DNA of 64,000 nt from an uncultured Prevotella sp. (GTDB lineage Bacteria; Bacteroidota; Bacteroidia; Bacteroidales; Bacteroidaceae), in contig OMZM01000005.1 of NCBI GenBank assembly GCA_900315545.1, positions 62,001 to 126,000 on the forward strand, written 5' to 3'. Below the pieces are notes generated by a model that saw only the letters and a program-made list of their open reading frames with translations, was not told the DNA's origin and made no database searches. The position numbers and the translations under genes are program-made. This document shows positions 46,728-57,245 of the stretch, in pieces. The stretch's first letter is position 1. Each line of letters starts with the position of its first letter.

Positions 46728-46988
46728 CTACTACATGCTAAATACTATTGAAAATAGTGTCTTGAAGATTACAGATTATTATTACAGCTAATAAATAGAT
46801 TTTTTAAAGTAAATAATTTGACTTTCTATAGGTAATAACCTTTCATAATTACGAACAATTTGACTTTACTAAATTAACTTTTCTTTCTAAAATTTAGTGT
46901 ATTATATTAAGTGTAATACATATTATATAAAAAACCAACAAATCAGCGACCTTAATAGGAATATTGCGATACTCAAACGAAAAAATTA
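46728..46988. other. AT-rich intergenic stretch; no gene seen
   Basis: The stretch between the PAP2 hairpin and element B is strongly AT-rich and has no ORF or structure that I can support. Confidence 0.4.
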
Positions 46989-47504
46989 CTAATCAATTAT
47001 TGCCCGTTTAGTGCCGCGAGAATGCCCGCGAAAGTCGTTTTTGAAATCAGAGGGGCAAAAAACGCCCGTATTTCGCATGTCTTTATAATTGTCTGACAAT
47101 CAGTTTGTTATGTTGAAATATAGCGTTTGTGCACACGAATTGTATATGTTAAAATTGTCAAAGAGCATGTTTGAGATTGTCAAACACACTGTTTGAGGAT
47201 GCCAGACATAGTGTTTGAGGGTCTCGGACACAGTGTCTTGCAGGGCGAAAATGGCGAAATGGGTGCGTCAAAGAGGGTCTTTGACATTTTTAACAGTTGT
47301 CGCCGACCTTAAAATTAACACATTTTTACAGTTTTGAGGGCTGTAAAATTTCTATTTGGAGAGTTTTTCCCTGTCAAAATTTTTCATCATTTTTCGGCTC
47401 GAAAGAAAAATCTGATGAGTTTGGCACGGTTTTTGTAGGGAGATGATTCTAATGGGAATGATAACGGGAACGGGAACTTTAACCTTAACGCTAACGGGAA
47501 CTTA
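46989..47504 (+). repeat. Dispersed intergenic element, copy B
   Basis: Same layout as copy A: CTAATCAATTAT start, GCGAGAATGCCCGCG block, CTGACAATCAG dyad, then four dyads at a 22-bp period (47157-47241) and a fifth at 47267-47285. The outer arms are 47147-47174 and 47268-47295. The TATTTGGAGAGTTTTTCCC block follows, then TTGGCACGGTTTTTGTA at 47421-47437 and nine AACNNN/AATNNN hexamers (47451-47504). It is closer to copy D than to A or C. It lies upstream of leuS. Confidence 0.85.
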
Positions 47505-47557
47505 TAACAGCATACTTTATGACTATGAAAAGAAAATCAAGTTTTCTTTTTGCATTA

Positions 47558-47714
47558 CGCTCTACTTTTCCGTAACTTTTGACAAGTTACTGCATCTCGG
47601 CATAAAAAATAAACAAGTTCTGAAGATATTGTCCGCTTAAGGACAATATCGTGTTCTGCGCTCGATTTTCCGTAACTTTTGATTTTGTTCTGCGCTCGAT
47701 TTTCCGTAACTTTG
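47558..47714 (+). repeat. Repeated promoter-like module upstream of leuS
   Basis: The segment TGTTCTGCGCTCGATTTTCC plus GTAACTTT occurs at 47652 and again at 47686 (34-bp period). A shorter relative (CGCTCTACTTTTCCGTAACT) lies at 47558. Each ends in a -7-like TAACTTTT or TAACTTTG. A hairpin ATATTGTCC/GGACAATAT at 47627-47649 separates the first from the other two. Confidence 0.75.
47684..47714 (+). promoter_or_regulatory. Promoter of leuS (last repeated module)
   Basis: TTTG at 47684-47687, 19 nt and TAACTTTG at 47707-47714 give the best match of the three modules, about 35 bp before the leuS ATG. Confidence 0.7.
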
Positions 47715-47748
47715 CCGACAAATATATACTTATTAGTTTTTATACACG

Positions 47749-50565
47749 ATGGAATACGATTTCAGAACGATAGAAAAGAAATGGCAACAGCGATGGGTCG
47801 AACAGAAGACCTATCAGGTGAAGGAAGACAACAGCAAGGAGAAGTTCTATGTGCTCAACATGTTCCCCTACCCTTCTGGTGCGGGACTGCACGTGGGACA
47901 TCCATTAGGATACATAGCCAGCGACATCTATGCCCGATACAAGCGCCAGCAGGGCTTCAACGTGCTTAACCCGATGGGCTACGATGCCTACGGACTGCCG
48001 GCTGAACAGTATGCCATACAGACGGGACAGCACCCTGCAATAACGACGGAAGAGAACATAAACCGATACAGACAGCAGTTGGACAAGATTGGATTCTCGT
48101 TCGACTGGAGCCGCGAGGTGCGCACATGCGAGCCGAAATACTATCACTGGACTCAATGGGCGTTCATGCAGATGTTCAACTCGTTCTACTGCAACGACTG
48201 CAAGAAGGCTCAGCCAATACAGAAACTCGTGGAACACTTCTGCGAGAAAGGCACCGACGGGCTGAACGTGGCTCAGAGCGAGGAACTCTCGTTCACAGCC
48301 GACGAATGGAAAGCGATGAGCGAGCAGCAACAGCAAGCCACGCTGATGAACTATCGCATAGCATATCTCGGCGAAACGATGGTCAACTGGTGTCAGGAAC
48401 TGGGCACGGTGCTTGCCAACGACGAGGTGGTAGACGGACTGTCGGTGCGCGGAGGCTATCCCGTAGTGCAGAAGAAGATGCGCCAGTGGTGCCTCAGGGT
48501 GTCGGCTTACGCACAGCGACTGCTCGAAGGACTCGACACCGTCGACTGGACCGACTCGCTGAAAGAGACGCAGCGCAACTGGATTGGACGCTCGGAAGGT
48601 ACGGAGATGAACTTCAGCATAAAGGACAAAAACTTCAGCATAACTGTCTTTACGACACGCGCCGACACCATCTTCGGAGTAACATTCATGGTGCTCGCGC
48701 CCGAATCGGAATACGTCGGCATGGTTACGACCGACGAATGCCGCGCCAAAGTGGATGCCTACATAGAGAGAACTAAGAAGCGCACGGAGCGCGAACGCAT
48801 ATCAGACCGACGCATGACGGGCGAGTTTACGGGCAGCTATGCCGTCAACCCGTTCACGGGCGAGGAGATACCGGTCTACGTCAGCGACTATGTCCTTGCC
48901 GGATACGGCACTGGCGCCATCATGGCTGTGCCTGCACACGACTCGCGCGACTACTCGTTTGCCAAGACTTTCGGTCTCGAGATACGCCCACTGATAGAGG
49001 GTGCCGACGTCAGCGAGGAGAGCTACGACGCCAAAGAGGGCATCGTATGCAACTCCGCATGCGACAAGTTCTCGCTCAACGGACTGACCGTGAAGGAGGC
49101 AATAGCCAAGACTAAGCAGTATGTTACGGAGCACAGACTCGGCAAAGTGAAGGTGAATTACCGTCTGCGCGACGCCATCTTCTCGCGTCAGCGCTACTGG
49201 GGCGAGCCGTTCCCCGTATTCTACAAGGACAACATGCCATACATGATACCAGAGGAATGTCTGCCGCTGGAACTGCCGGAGATAAACGAATACAAGCCTA
49301 CCGAAAGCGGCGAGCCGCCACTCGGACGCGCAACGGCATGGGCTTGGGACACCGAAGGCAACAAGGTGGTGGACAAGGCGCTCGTAGACAACAAGCGCAT
49401 CTTCCCTCTCGAACTGAACACCATGCCTGGATTTGCAGGCAGCTCAGCATACTACCTGCGCTACATGGACCCACACAACGACAAGGCGCTCGTAGGCAGC
49501 GATGCCGACAACTACTGGCAGCAGGTAGACCTGTACGTGGGAGGAACGGAACACGCTACGGGACACCTCATATACTCGCGCTTCTGGAACAAGTTCCTCT
49601 ACGACTTGGGCGTGTCGTGCAAGGACGAGCCATACAGGAAACTCGTCAATCAGGGCATGATACAGGGACGCTCAAACTTCGTCTACCGCATAGCCAACAG
49701 CGGCGATGCACAGCACCCGACGTTCGTGTCGGCAGGACTGAAAGACCAGTACGAAGTAACACCGATACACGTTGACGTCAACATCGTCAGCAACGACATA
49801 CTCGACACAGACGCTTTCCGCCAGTGGCGACCGGAATATGCAGACGCCGAATTCATACTTGAGAACGGCAAATACGTCTGCGGATGGGCAATAGAAAAGA
49901 TGTCGAAGTCGATGTTCAACGTCGTCAACCCCGACATGATAGTAGAAAAATACGGCGCCGACACGCTCCGACTCTACGAAATGTTTCTCGGACCGGTAGA
50001 ACAGTCAAAGCCTTGGGACACCAACGGTATAGACGGATGCCACCGATTCCTAAAGAAATTCTGCAATCTCTTCGACAATATCGACGACAACGAGCCTACA
50101 AAGGAACAACTGAAAAGCGTGCACAAACTGATAAAGAAAGTGTCGCAGGACATAGAACACTTCTCCTACAACACGTCGATATCGGCATTCATGATATGCA
50201 CCAACGAGTTGCAGCAACTGAAATGCCACAACCGCAACCTGCTCCGACAGCTTGCCGCCGTCATCTCGCCGTTTGCACCACACCTCGCCGAAGAACTGTG
50301 GGAACGTCTCGGAGGCGAAGGAAGCGTCTGCGACGCAGCATGGCCACAGTGGAACGAGGAATATCTGGTTGAGGACGAAAAGCAAATGACTATCTCGTTC
50401 AACGGCAAGGCACGCTTCCAGATGCAGTTTGCTGCCGATGCCGACAACAAGACCATAGAGGAAATGGTGCTTGCCGACGAAAGAACGGCTAAATACACAG
50501 AAGGCAAACAGATAATGAAAGTCATCATTCCAAACAACAGACTCGTCAACGTAGTTTGCAAATAA
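47749..50565 (+). CDS. leuS: Leucyl-tRNA synthetase
   Basis: Class I synthetase charging tRNA-Leu. The 938 residues include the HIGH motif as HVGHPLGY (about 46-53), the CP1 editing domain ([18 protein letters not shown], about 301-318, with the threonine-rich editing site), the KMSKS motif as EKMSKSMFN (about 716-724) and a C-terminal anticodon-binding domain. YitT follows after 37 bp and rdgB after that, so they may share transcription. Confidence 0.97.
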   Translation: MEYDFRTIEKKWQQRWVEQKTYQVKEDNSKEKFYVLNMFPYPSGAGLHVGHPLGYIASDIYARYKRQQGFNVLNPMGYDAYGLPAEQYAIQTGQHPAITTEENINRYRQQLDKIGFSFDWSREVRTCEPKYYHWTQWAFMQMFNSFYCNDCKKAQPIQKLVEHFCEKGTDGLNVAQSEELSFTADEWKAMSEQQQQATLMNYRIAYLGETMVNWCQELGTVLANDEVVDGLSVRGGYPVVQKKMRQWCLRVSAYAQRLLEGLDTVDWTDSLKETQRNWIGRSEGTEMNFSIKDKNFSITVFTTRADTIFGVTFMVLAPESEYVGMVTTDECRAKVDAYIERTKKRTERERISDRRMTGEFTGSYAVNPFTGEEIPVYVSDYVLAGYGTGAIMAVPAHDSRDYSFAKTFGLEIRPLIEGADVSEESYDAKEGIVCNSACDKFSLNGLTVKEAIAKTKQYVTEHRLGKVKVNYRLRDAIFSRQRYWGEPFPVFYKDNMPYMIPEECLPLELPEINEYKPTESGEPPLGRATAWAWDTEGNKVVDKALVDNKRIFPLELNTMPGFAGSSAYYLRYMDPHNDKALVGSDADNYWQQVDLYVGGTEHATGHLIYSRFWNKFLYDLGVSCKDEPYRKLVNQGMIQGRSNFVYRIANSGDAQHPTFVSAGLKDQYEVTPIHVDVNIVSNDILDTDAFRQWRPEYADAEFILENGKYVCGWAIEKMSKSMFNVVNPDMIVEKYGADTLRLYEMFLGPVEQSKPWDTNGIDGCHRFLKKFCNLFDNIDDNEPTKEQLKSVHKLIKKVSQDIEHFSYNTSISAFMICTNELQQLKCHNRNLLRQLAAVISPFAPHLAEELWERLGGEGSVCDAAWPQWNEEYLVEDEKQMTISFNGKARFQMQFAADADNKTIEEMVLADERTAKYTEGKQIMKVIIPNNRLVNVVCK

Positions 50566-50602
50566 CAATAAAATATAACAATAATCTTACCATTACTGTC
50601 GT

Positions 50603-51577
50603 ATGAACTTAGACACATTAAAAGACACAATAGCAAAAAAGAAGTACCGCCATGAGATAATGGACTACGTATGGATAACCGTCGGACTGACCTTCTACGG
50701 CTCGGCATGGGCACTGTTCCTGCTGCCATACAAGATAGTGTCGGGCGGCGTAACCGGTATATCAGCCATCATTCTCTATGCAACAGGCTTCCCGATGGAA
50801 TACACCTACTTCATTCTGAATGCATGTCTGCTGGTGGTAGCACTGAAAATACTCGGGCTGAAATTTATGATGAAGACCATATATGCCACATTCGGACTGT
50901 CGCTAATGCTGAAACTGTTTCAGCAACTGGTAACAAACGACGACGGAACAGTCATGCAGATACTCGGCGAAGGACAGGACTTCATGTCGCTTATCATAGG
51001 ATGCTCGCTCATGGGAACGGGACTGGCGCTTGTCTTCCTGCACAACGGATCTACAGGAGGCACCGATATCATAGCAGCCTGCATAAACAAATACAAGCCC
51101 GTATCGCTCGGACGACTGCTCATAGCCATCGACGTGATAATAATAGGAAGCTGTCTGCTCAACCCTAAGTTTGGCACAACTATGGTCGACAGAGTACATA
51201 CCGTAGTGTTCGGACTCTGTACTATGGTCGTACAGAACATCATGCTCGACTACGTTATGAATGCACGCCGAGAGTCGGTACAGTTTCTTATATTCTCCAA
51301 GAAATACGACGAACTGGCTCATATACTCGCAACAGAGATGTATCACGGCGTAACGCTGCTCGACGCACACGGATGGTACTCCAAGCAGGAGATGAAAGTC
51401 ATCTGTCTGGTAGCCCGCAAACGCGAGTCTATATCCATCTTCCGACTGATAAAAATGGTCGATCCAGACGCTTTCGTATCGCAAAGTTCTGTCATAGGAG
51501 TATATGGCAAGGGCTTCGACGAGATGAAAGTGAAAGCCAAGAAAATGGAACCGGCTAAAAAAAAACAAACAGTTTGA
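50603..51577 (+). CDS. YitT family membrane protein
   Basis: The 324 residues hold five to six membrane helices (DUF161 region, for example [19 protein letters not shown]) and a C-terminal cytoplasmic DUF2179 domain ([20 protein letters not shown], about 250-269). [10 protein letters not shown] near 149-158 is a conserved family loop. YitT proteins are widespread, with no firmly established transport substrate. A Lys-rich tail ends the protein. The gene sits between leuS and rdgB. Confidence 0.9.
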   Translation: MNLDTLKDTIAKKKYRHEIMDYVWITVGLTFYGSAWALFLLPYKIVSGGVTGISAIILYATGFPMEYTYFILNACLLVVALKILGLKFMMKTIYATFGLSLMLKLFQQLVTNDDGTVMQILGEGQDFMSLIIGCSLMGTGLALVFLHNGSTGGTDIIAACINKYKPVSLGRLLIAIDVIIIGSCLLNPKFGTTMVDRVHTVVFGLCTMVVQNIMLDYVMNARRESVQFLIFSKKYDELAHILATEMYHGVTLLDAHGWYSKQEMKVICLVARKRESISIFRLIKMVDPDAFVSQSSVIGVYGKGFDEMKVKAKKMEPAKKKQTV

Positions 51578-51597
51578 AACATAGAACACAGCATAAT

Positions 51598-54312
51598 ATG
51601 AAGATTGTCTTTGCAACCAACAACAGCCACAAGCTCGACGAGGCACGCAAGATACTCGGAAACGACTTCGAGGTGGTGTCGCTTGCCGACATAAACTGCC
51701 ACGATGAGCTGCCCGAAACGTCCAACACGCTCGAAGGCAACGCCTTGCAGAAAGCCAACTACGTATGGGAACACTTCCTGAAAGGCACCAATACGCCTGT
51801 CGTTGCCGACGATACAGGACTGGAAGTGGATGCGCTGGGCGGCGAACCAGGCGTGAGAAGCGCCAGATATGACGACAACAGCGACCACGACAGTGAGGCA
51901 AACATGAGGAAACTGCTGGCGAAACTTGCCGGCAAAGACAACCGAAAGGCTCGTTTCAGAACGTCGATAGCTCTGCTGGTGGACAACGGCGATACTGGAA
52001 AAGAGGGCGAGAAATATAATAAATATGCCTTCGAGGGTATCGTAGACGGCAATATTACCAACGAGAAACACGGCACGGAAGGCTTCGGCTACGACCCAAT
52101 ATTCCAGCCAGACGGCTACGACAAGACCTTCGCAGAGCTCGGTGCAGGCATAAAAAATACCATTTCGCACCGCGCAAGGGCAATGCAGAAACTTGCAGAC
52201 TTTATTAAAAGCAATCTGCTTGCACTCTGCCTTCTCATCGCGATGCTTGCCGGCGGCAGCCAAATTGCAGGCAACGGTGCTGCGGCACAGGGTGTAGGCA
52301 CATGGCAATGTTACTGGGCGTACAACGATATTACTGAGATTCAGCCTGCCGGAAAGAAGGTATTTGTGCTCAGTTCGAAAGGTTTGTTCTCCTACAACGT
52401 TGCCGACCAGAGTGTCGAGACCTACGACAAGATGAATGTTCTGAACGACTGCAACATCGCACACATAAGGTTTTCGCCACAGACCAAGCGCCTGCTGATA
52501 GCCTACGAGAACCAGAACATCGACCTGATAGACCTCGACGGGAACGTGATAAACATTTCAAATCTCTACAAGAAGTCGATGACGGAGGATAAAACCATCA
52601 ACCACATCTATATAAACGGCACCGATGCATACTGTGCAACGGGCTTCGGAATAATGAAAATCAACATGCGCGATGCCGAAGTTGCCAACACCTACATGCT
52701 CGGATTTAGCGTAGACCACAGCTATATAGACAGGAACAACATCTACGCAGCATCGAAGGAGAAAGGTCTTTACTGTGCGCGGCTGTCTGACAACCTGCTT
52801 GACAAAAGCGTATGGAAACGCGTTGGCGAATACAAGGCTAACGATGAGAACATGCGGCTGGTTGCCGACGATACCAACAAATGCTTCTGGACAGCCGACG
52901 AAAACAACTCGCTGACGGCTTACAAGCTTGTCGACGGCAACAAGGTTACTACCGTTACGGCTGTCAAGCCCGACGGTCCGGCATACAACTACTATGGCTA
53001 CATGGTCTACAACGAGGGCAGGCTCTATACATGCGGCGGTGGTTACGGTGCACTGTCGGAACTGAACAGGAAGCCGGCGGCACAAATCTACGAAAACGGG
53101 GAATGGCGACTGCTGGAGGAAGACCTGCAGGCGACAACAGGACACAGGTATGTTGACGCTCTGGTCATTGCCAATGAGCCTGGAAATCCAAACCATATAT
53201 TCGTCGGAGGACAGACCGGACTATATGAGTTTAACGACACAAAGTTTGTCAAGCACTACAACATTGACAACAGTCCGCTGCAAAGTGCCACGTCGAACAA
53301 CAGCAAGAACTATGTGCTTGTGGAAGGAATGGCGTTCGACGACAGTGGCAATCTGTGGGTAGCCAACAGTCAGGCAAAGTCAACATCGTTAGCATGTCTG
53401 GGCAAAGACGGACAGTGGAGCACGGTCAGCAAGGCTGAATTTATGAACGGAGAGCGTTCGCTGTCAGCCATGAAGTCGCTTATGTTCGACTCGCGCGGCT
53501 TGCTGTGGTTTACTAATGCACACTGGGAAAAGACATCGTTCTATGCCTACGACACCAAGACTGGTGGTGTAAACAGCTATACATCGTTCATCAACGAAGA
53601 CGGAATACAGGTAAATGCCAACTCCGTCAACCACATAACGGAAGACTACGAGGGCAACATGTGGATATCAACCAACGTTGCGCCGCTGCTGTTGCAGAAG
53701 GAAAACATCGCCGACGGCTCCAACGCTGTGCTGCAGCAGGTAAAGGTTCCGCGCAACGACGGCACCAACCTTGCCGACTATCTGCTTGACGGAGTGAGTA
53801 CGTCGTGCATCGCTATCGACGGCGGAGGTCGCAAATGGGTTGGCACGACCGAGAACGGAGTGTATCTTATCAGTGCCGACAATATGTCGCAGATATACCA
53901 TTTCATGCCCGAAAACAGCAAGCTGCTGTCAAACAACATAGAGTCGATAGCCATAAACGACGAAACCGGCGAAGTGTTCTTCGGCACCGACAGGGGTCTG
54001 TGCTCGTTCATGAGCAATGCAACCAGTCCTTCTGACGAGATGACGACCGACAACGTATATGCCTACCCAAACCCTGTAAGTCCAGACTATACAGGACTTA
54101 TCACCGTTACGGGTCTGACCTACGATGCCGACGTCAAGATTGTTACGTCCAACGGCGTGCTTGTGGCGCAGGGACGAAGCAACGGAGGCTCGTTCACATG
54201 GGACGGTTGCGACACTAAGGGCAGGAAGGTGGCATCGGGAATATATATGGTTCAGACGGCTACCTCTACCGGCGAGAAAGGTACAGTATGCAAGATAGCG
54301 ATAGTAAGATAA
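51598..54312 (+). CDS. RdgB/HAM1 nucleotidase fused in frame to a PorZ-like T9SS surface protein
   Basis: One uninterrupted frame of 904 residues joins two proteins. Residues 1-204 are a complete RdgB/HAM1 pyrophosphatase that removes ITP, XTP and dITP ([14 protein letters not shown] at 4-17, [43 protein letters not shown] at the usual C-terminus). Where HAM1 normally stops comes a hydrophobic stretch ([15 protein letters not shown]...AAAQG, about 205-231) that looks like a signal peptide. The remaining 670 residues form beta-propeller repeats and a C-terminal type IX sorting domain ([19 protein letters not shown] near 827-845, GIYMVQ), resembling PorZ. An internal ATG at 52183 could start PorZ with its own signal. 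Start at 51598 is the first ATG. Confidence 0.85.
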   Translation: MKIVFATNNSHKLDEARKILGNDFEVVSLADINCHDELPETSNTLEGNALQKANYVWEHFLKGTNTPVVADDTGLEVDALGGEPGVRSARYDDNSDHDSEANMRKLLAKLAGKDNRKARFRTSIALLVDNGDTGKEGEKYNKYAFEGIVDGNITNEKHGTEGFGYDPIFQPDGYDKTFAELGAGIKNTISHRARAMQKLADFIKSNLLALCLLIAMLAGGSQIAGNGAAAQGVGTWQCYWAYNDITEIQPAGKKVFVLSSKGLFSYNVADQSVETYDKMNVLNDCNIAHIRFSPQTKRLLIAYENQNIDLIDLDGNVINISNLYKKSMTEDKTINHIYINGTDAYCATGFGIMKINMRDAEVANTYMLGFSVDHSYIDRNNIYAASKEKGLYCARLSDNLLDKSVWKRVGEYKANDENMRLVADDTNKCFWTADENNSLTAYKLVDGNKVTTVTAVKPDGPAYNYYGYMVYNEGRLYTCGGGYGALSELNRKPAAQIYENGEWRLLEEDLQATTGHRYVDALVIANEPGNPNHIFVGGQTGLYEFNDTKFVKHYNIDNSPLQSATSNNSKNYVLVEGMAFDDSGNLWVANSQAKSTSLACLGKDGQWSTVSKAEFMNGERSLSAMKSLMFDSRGLLWFTNAHWEKTSFYAYDTKTGGVNSYTSFINEDGIQVNANSVNHITEDYEGNMWISTNVAPLLLQKENIADGSNAVLQQVKVPRNDGTNLADYLLDGVSTSCIAIDGGGRKWVGTTENGVYLISADNMSQIYHFMPENSKLLSNNIESIAINDETGEVFFGTDRGLCSFMSNATSPSDEMTTDNVYAYPNPVSPDYTGLITVTGLTYDADVKIVTSNGVLVAQGRSNGGSFTWDGCDTKGRKVASGIYMVQTATSTGEKGTVCKIAIVR
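52183..54312 (+). CDS. porZ: Alternative internal reading: PorZ-like protein with signal peptide
   Basis: Initiation at the ATG 52183-52185 would give a 709-residue protein starting [20 protein letters not shown], whose n-region, hydrophobic core and AAAQG end suit a signal peptide. In P. gingivalis PorZ is an outer-surface component of the type IX attachment complex that binds A-LPS; it has propellers and a C-terminal domain, as here. Whether the cell makes this product, the full fusion, or both cannot be decided from sequence. It is not an additional gene but an alternative start within the fusion. Confidence 0.45.
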   Translation: MQKLADFIKSNLLALCLLIAMLAGGSQIAGNGAAAQGVGTWQCYWAYNDITEIQPAGKKVFVLSSKGLFSYNVADQSVETYDKMNVLNDCNIAHIRFSPQTKRLLIAYENQNIDLIDLDGNVINISNLYKKSMTEDKTINHIYINGTDAYCATGFGIMKINMRDAEVANTYMLGFSVDHSYIDRNNIYAASKEKGLYCARLSDNLLDKSVWKRVGEYKANDENMRLVADDTNKCFWTADENNSLTAYKLVDGNKVTTVTAVKPDGPAYNYYGYMVYNEGRLYTCGGGYGALSELNRKPAAQIYENGEWRLLEEDLQATTGHRYVDALVIANEPGNPNHIFVGGQTGLYEFNDTKFVKHYNIDNSPLQSATSNNSKNYVLVEGMAFDDSGNLWVANSQAKSTSLACLGKDGQWSTVSKAEFMNGERSLSAMKSLMFDSRGLLWFTNAHWEKTSFYAYDTKTGGVNSYTSFINEDGIQVNANSVNHITEDYEGNMWISTNVAPLLLQKENIADGSNAVLQQVKVPRNDGTNLADYLLDGVSTSCIAIDGGGRKWVGTTENGVYLISADNMSQIYHFMPENSKLLSNNIESIAINDETGEVFFGTDRGLCSFMSNATSPSDEMTTDNVYAYPNPVSPDYTGLITVTGLTYDADVKIVTSNGVLVAQGRSNGGSFTWDGCDTKGRKVASGIYMVQTATSTGEKGTVCKIAIVR

Positions 54313-55634
54313 GTCTGTTACAGTCGCAATTTGTTGAGACTAACTTCAGAAAGATATTAAACATCATTGCGATATCTTTCTTTCTGCTGCTCGTAGTTGT
54401 TCTGCTGGTGTTCGGATATACGCCGCAGAACGATACCGAGGGATATATCCAACTTGCCCGCACATGCCTTGCGGCACATCAGCCATACCCCTGCATGGAA
54501 GTGATTGCAGGGCAGCCGTTTATCTGGAACATAGGACAGATAAACCTCATTGCCCTCAGTCTGTGGCTCTTCGGCAGCGTTGTGCCCGTGCTGTGGCTCA
54601 TGTGCATCATGAAGGCGGCTACCCTTTGGCTTGTCGGACACATTGGCAGGCACTTCTTCGGGGCAGCGGCAGGCGTCTGCGCGGCACTCCTCTATATGCT
54701 CTATCCCAACAACTGGGGTCAGAGCACCATGCTTCTCTCCGAGATACCTATGGTATGTCTGGGCTTGCTGGCTATTTTTCTCGTTCTACGCACGCACTCG
54801 CTGGCAGTTGTTTTCCTTGCCGGCATCATCATGGCTGTAGCCAACTGGTTCCGTCCGGTGGCAATGGTCTATGCCGGCTCGCTGTTTCTCTACTACATCA
54901 TCTTCCGTCGCCAAGACTTTGTCCGCCGCATGCTGCCCATGCTGGCAGGCTATCTGCTGGCGGTCGTTGCCATCGGTACGTCGTGCTACATGCGCACAGG
55001 ATATTTCGTATATCAGTCGGAAACACTGTGGTTTAACATGTCGGAAGCCATCTACGAGACTTCTTCGGAGCCTCACTACGACAGCGAGATGTTTCCGAAA
55101 GGCACGCCGCGATACATCGAGGACATGGCGTCGAAGACCTGTTTCGAGTGCGACAGCATCTGGCGCGAGCGCAGCCTGGCGTGGCTGAAGGCTCATCCTG
55201 CCGACTACATGAAGAAGATTCCCGAACGCATGGCATGGCTTATGTACAACGACATCGACAACGTCGTGGCTTTCAAGGCTGACAAAAGCAATGCTGCCGA
55301 CAACAACATAACGCTGCCCTACAGGTCGATACTCACGCAGATATCGTCGCTCTCGGGCATCCAGATGCTCGCTCTGGCTGCTATGGCGTGCTATTTCGTA
55401 CTGCTCGTGCTTGCTGCCGTCGGCATCATACGCCTGTGCCGTCGCCGCCGGTGGGCAGACTTGTTCCTGCCGTTGTTCATCGTGGCTGGCGGAGCGCTTG
55501 CCATTGTCATTGCCGTGCATGGCGAGCCGCGATTTAAGGCACCGCTCATGCCGTTCCTCTTCATGCTCGCTGCCGCAGCGACAGGCAGCCTTCAGAAAAC
55601 AAATGAAATGAAATTGACAAACCGTAAAAACTAA
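54288..55634 (+). CDS. GT39-like membrane glycosyltransferase
   Basis: The 448 residues contain about ten membrane helices and an early acidic motif ([16 protein letters not shown], about 43-58) in the position of the catalytic loop of dolichyl/undecaprenyl-phosphate-mannose transferases of the GT-C fold. Such enzymes glycosylate proteins or lipid A at the periplasmic face. The start overlaps the end of the RdgB-PorZ gene by 25 bp, and the acyltransferase follows 7 bp after its stop, indicating one transcript. A role in A-LPS or surface glycan modification linked to PorZ is inference. Confidence 0.8.
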   Translation: MQDSDSKISLLQSQFVETNFRKILNIIAISFFLLLVVVLLVFGYTPQNDTEGYIQLARTCLAAHQPYPCMEVIAGQPFIWNIGQINLIALSLWLFGSVVPVLWLMCIMKAATLWLVGHIGRHFFGAAAGVCAALLYMLYPNNWGQSTMLLSEIPMVCLGLLAIFLVLRTHSLAVVFLAGIIMAVANWFRPVAMVYAGSLFLYYIIFRRQDFVRRMLPMLAGYLLAVVAIGTSCYMRTGYFVYQSETLWFNMSEAIYETSSEPHYDSEMFPKGTPRYIEDMASKTCFECDSIWRERSLAWLKAHPADYMKKIPERMAWLMYNDIDNVVAFKADKSNAADNNITLPYRSILTQISSLSGIQMLALAAMACYFVLLVLAAVGIIRLCRRRRWADLFLPLFIVAGGALAIVIAVHGEPRFKAPLMPFLFMLAAAATGSLQKTNEMKLTNRKN

Positions 55635-55641
55635 TATCGAA

Positions 55642-56628
55642 ATGAACAGGATTAACTGGGTCGACACGCTGCGTGGCATCGCGATGCTTGCCATACTGCT
55701 TTTTCACACGGAAGTGTATTATGCTGACACCGAAATCATCAACTACAACTTCTATGTAGCCAACATGCTGACTGCCTTTGCCTTTGTCAGCGGATATCTC
55801 TTTGCCAATCCGCAGCAGCCCTTCGGCTACCGCAAGAAGCTCACGGGCATAGTCCGCTCGCTCATCGTCCCATACTTTGCTTTCTGCACAGTGCTGGCAC
55901 TGGGCAAGTCGCTCATGCACAGCAGCGGGTACACCGTTGGCGAGCTGCTGCTCCACGTGCTGACGGGACAGGCATCGTGGTATGTCTCGGCGCTCATCAT
56001 TGCCGAGATTTTCACCGCCACAGCCTTTGTGCTGACACGTCAGAACAAGGTGCTCCTCGCTGTTACAGCCCTGCTGTGCATCGTCTTTACGGCTGTCTGC
56101 CACAACGACGGCACTGCCGTTGCCTGCCGCATACCCGATTTCTGGAAGTGGGAGGAGGCTCTGCTGCTCGTACCGTTTATCATTCTGGGACATTTCTACC
56201 GGCTGTATGAGCCTCGCCTGCAGTGGCTCAACACAACGGCAGCACTGATTGCCATGCTGGCTGCCGTCATTGCGCTGAAATACGCAGCACTGTCAGCAGG
56301 CTGTTCGCTGTGCATTGCGCCCGTAACGGTAAGCAACTATCTGCTGTTTGCTGCCGACATGATTGTCTCGGCGCTGCTGCTCGTGAACATCAGTCGCCGC
56401 TTCTGCCTGCAACTGGTAACATTCATTGGGCAAAACTCGCTGATAGTCTACTTCCTCTGCGGCGCCATTCCGTTTATCGTTACCTACATCTTCCGCAGAA
56501 TAGGACTGCACTACAACGGCAACTACTTCAGCATCTTGCTGGCTTACGTCTTCGTCGTAGACCTGACCACCATCAGCACCTACGTCATCAGCCGCTATAT
56601 ATACAACCCACTACTGAAGCGGAAATAA
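55642..56628 (+). CDS. Acyltransferase family 3 membrane protein (OafA/YrhL-like)
   Basis: The 328 residues start with NRINWVDTLRGIAMLAILLFH, the defining first helix of acyltransferase 3 proteins with the R and H residues, and have about ten membrane segments. Such enzymes O-acetylate or otherwise acylate extracellular sugars such as LPS O-antigen or peptidoglycan. It sits directly after the GT39-like gene. Element D begins 6 bp after its stop, and no separate terminator is seen. Confidence 0.88.
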   Translation: MNRINWVDTLRGIAMLAILLFHTEVYYADTEIINYNFYVANMLTAFAFVSGYLFANPQQPFGYRKKLTGIVRSLIVPYFAFCTVLALGKSLMHSSGYTVGELLLHVLTGQASWYVSALIIAEIFTATAFVLTRQNKVLLAVTALLCIVFTAVCHNDGTAVACRIPDFWKWEEALLLVPFIILGHFYRLYEPRLQWLNTTAALIAMLAAVIALKYAALSAGCSLCIAPVTVSNYLLFAADMIVSALLLVNISRRFCLQLVTFIGQNSLIVYFLCGAIPFIVTYIFRRIGLHYNGNYFSILLAYVFVVDLTTISTYVISRYIYNPLLKRK

Positions 56629-56634
56629 GTCAGC

Positions 56635-57190
56635 GTTCCCGTAAACGTATAGGTTAAGGTTAAAGTTCCCGTTAGCGTTCTCGTTCCCGTTAGCGTTAAG
56701 GTTAAGGTTCCCGTTAGCGTTCCCGTTGGAATCATCTCCCTACAAAAACCGTGCCAAACTCATCGGATTATTCTTTCGAGCCGGAAAATGATGAAAAATT
56801 TTGACAGGGAAAAACTCTCCAAATAGAAATTTTACAGCCGCTGAAACTGTATAAATGTGTTAATTTCAAGGTCGGCGACAACTGTTAAAAATGTCAAAGA
56901 CCCTCTTTGACGCACCCATTTCGCCATTTTTGCCCTGCAAAACACAGTGCCCGAGACCCTCAAACACTATGTCTGGCATCCTCAAACAGTGTGTTTGACA
57001 ATCTCAAACATGCTCTTTGACAATTTTAACATATACGTTTCCTGCGCGAAAGGTTTATGTTTCGTGCTAACATTTTGACGCTCAGACAATTACAAACCAG
57101 TGAGAATTTTGGGCATATTTTGCCCCTGCAATTTCAGAAACGACTTTCGCGGGCATTCTCGCGACAGTAAACAAGCCAAAATTGATTATA
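56635..57190 (-). repeat. Dispersed intergenic element, copy D
   Basis: Inverted relative to copies A and B. Read on the minus strand it starts with TATAATCAATTTTGGC at 57190, has the GCGAGAATGCCCGCG block, the dyad array with outer arms 57031-57004 and 56910-56883, the TATTTGGAGAGTTTTTCCC block and TTGGCACGGTTTTTGTA at 56757-56741. It ends in 16 hexamer units (56635-56730, GTTNNN or GTANNN on the plus strand). It is nearly a copy of B, so B and D form long inverted repeats around 47.5-56.6 kb. Confidence 0.85.
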
Positions 57191-57245
57191 CTTTCTCCAG
57201 TCCGGAAAACACTCTCCGACATGCCAAACGCAGCATGTCGACTGA

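Noticed and set aside
47443-47640. 65-residue frame starting in the copy B hexamers
   Set aside because: Its TGTGTLTLTLTG start is only a translation of the AACNNN hexamer array.
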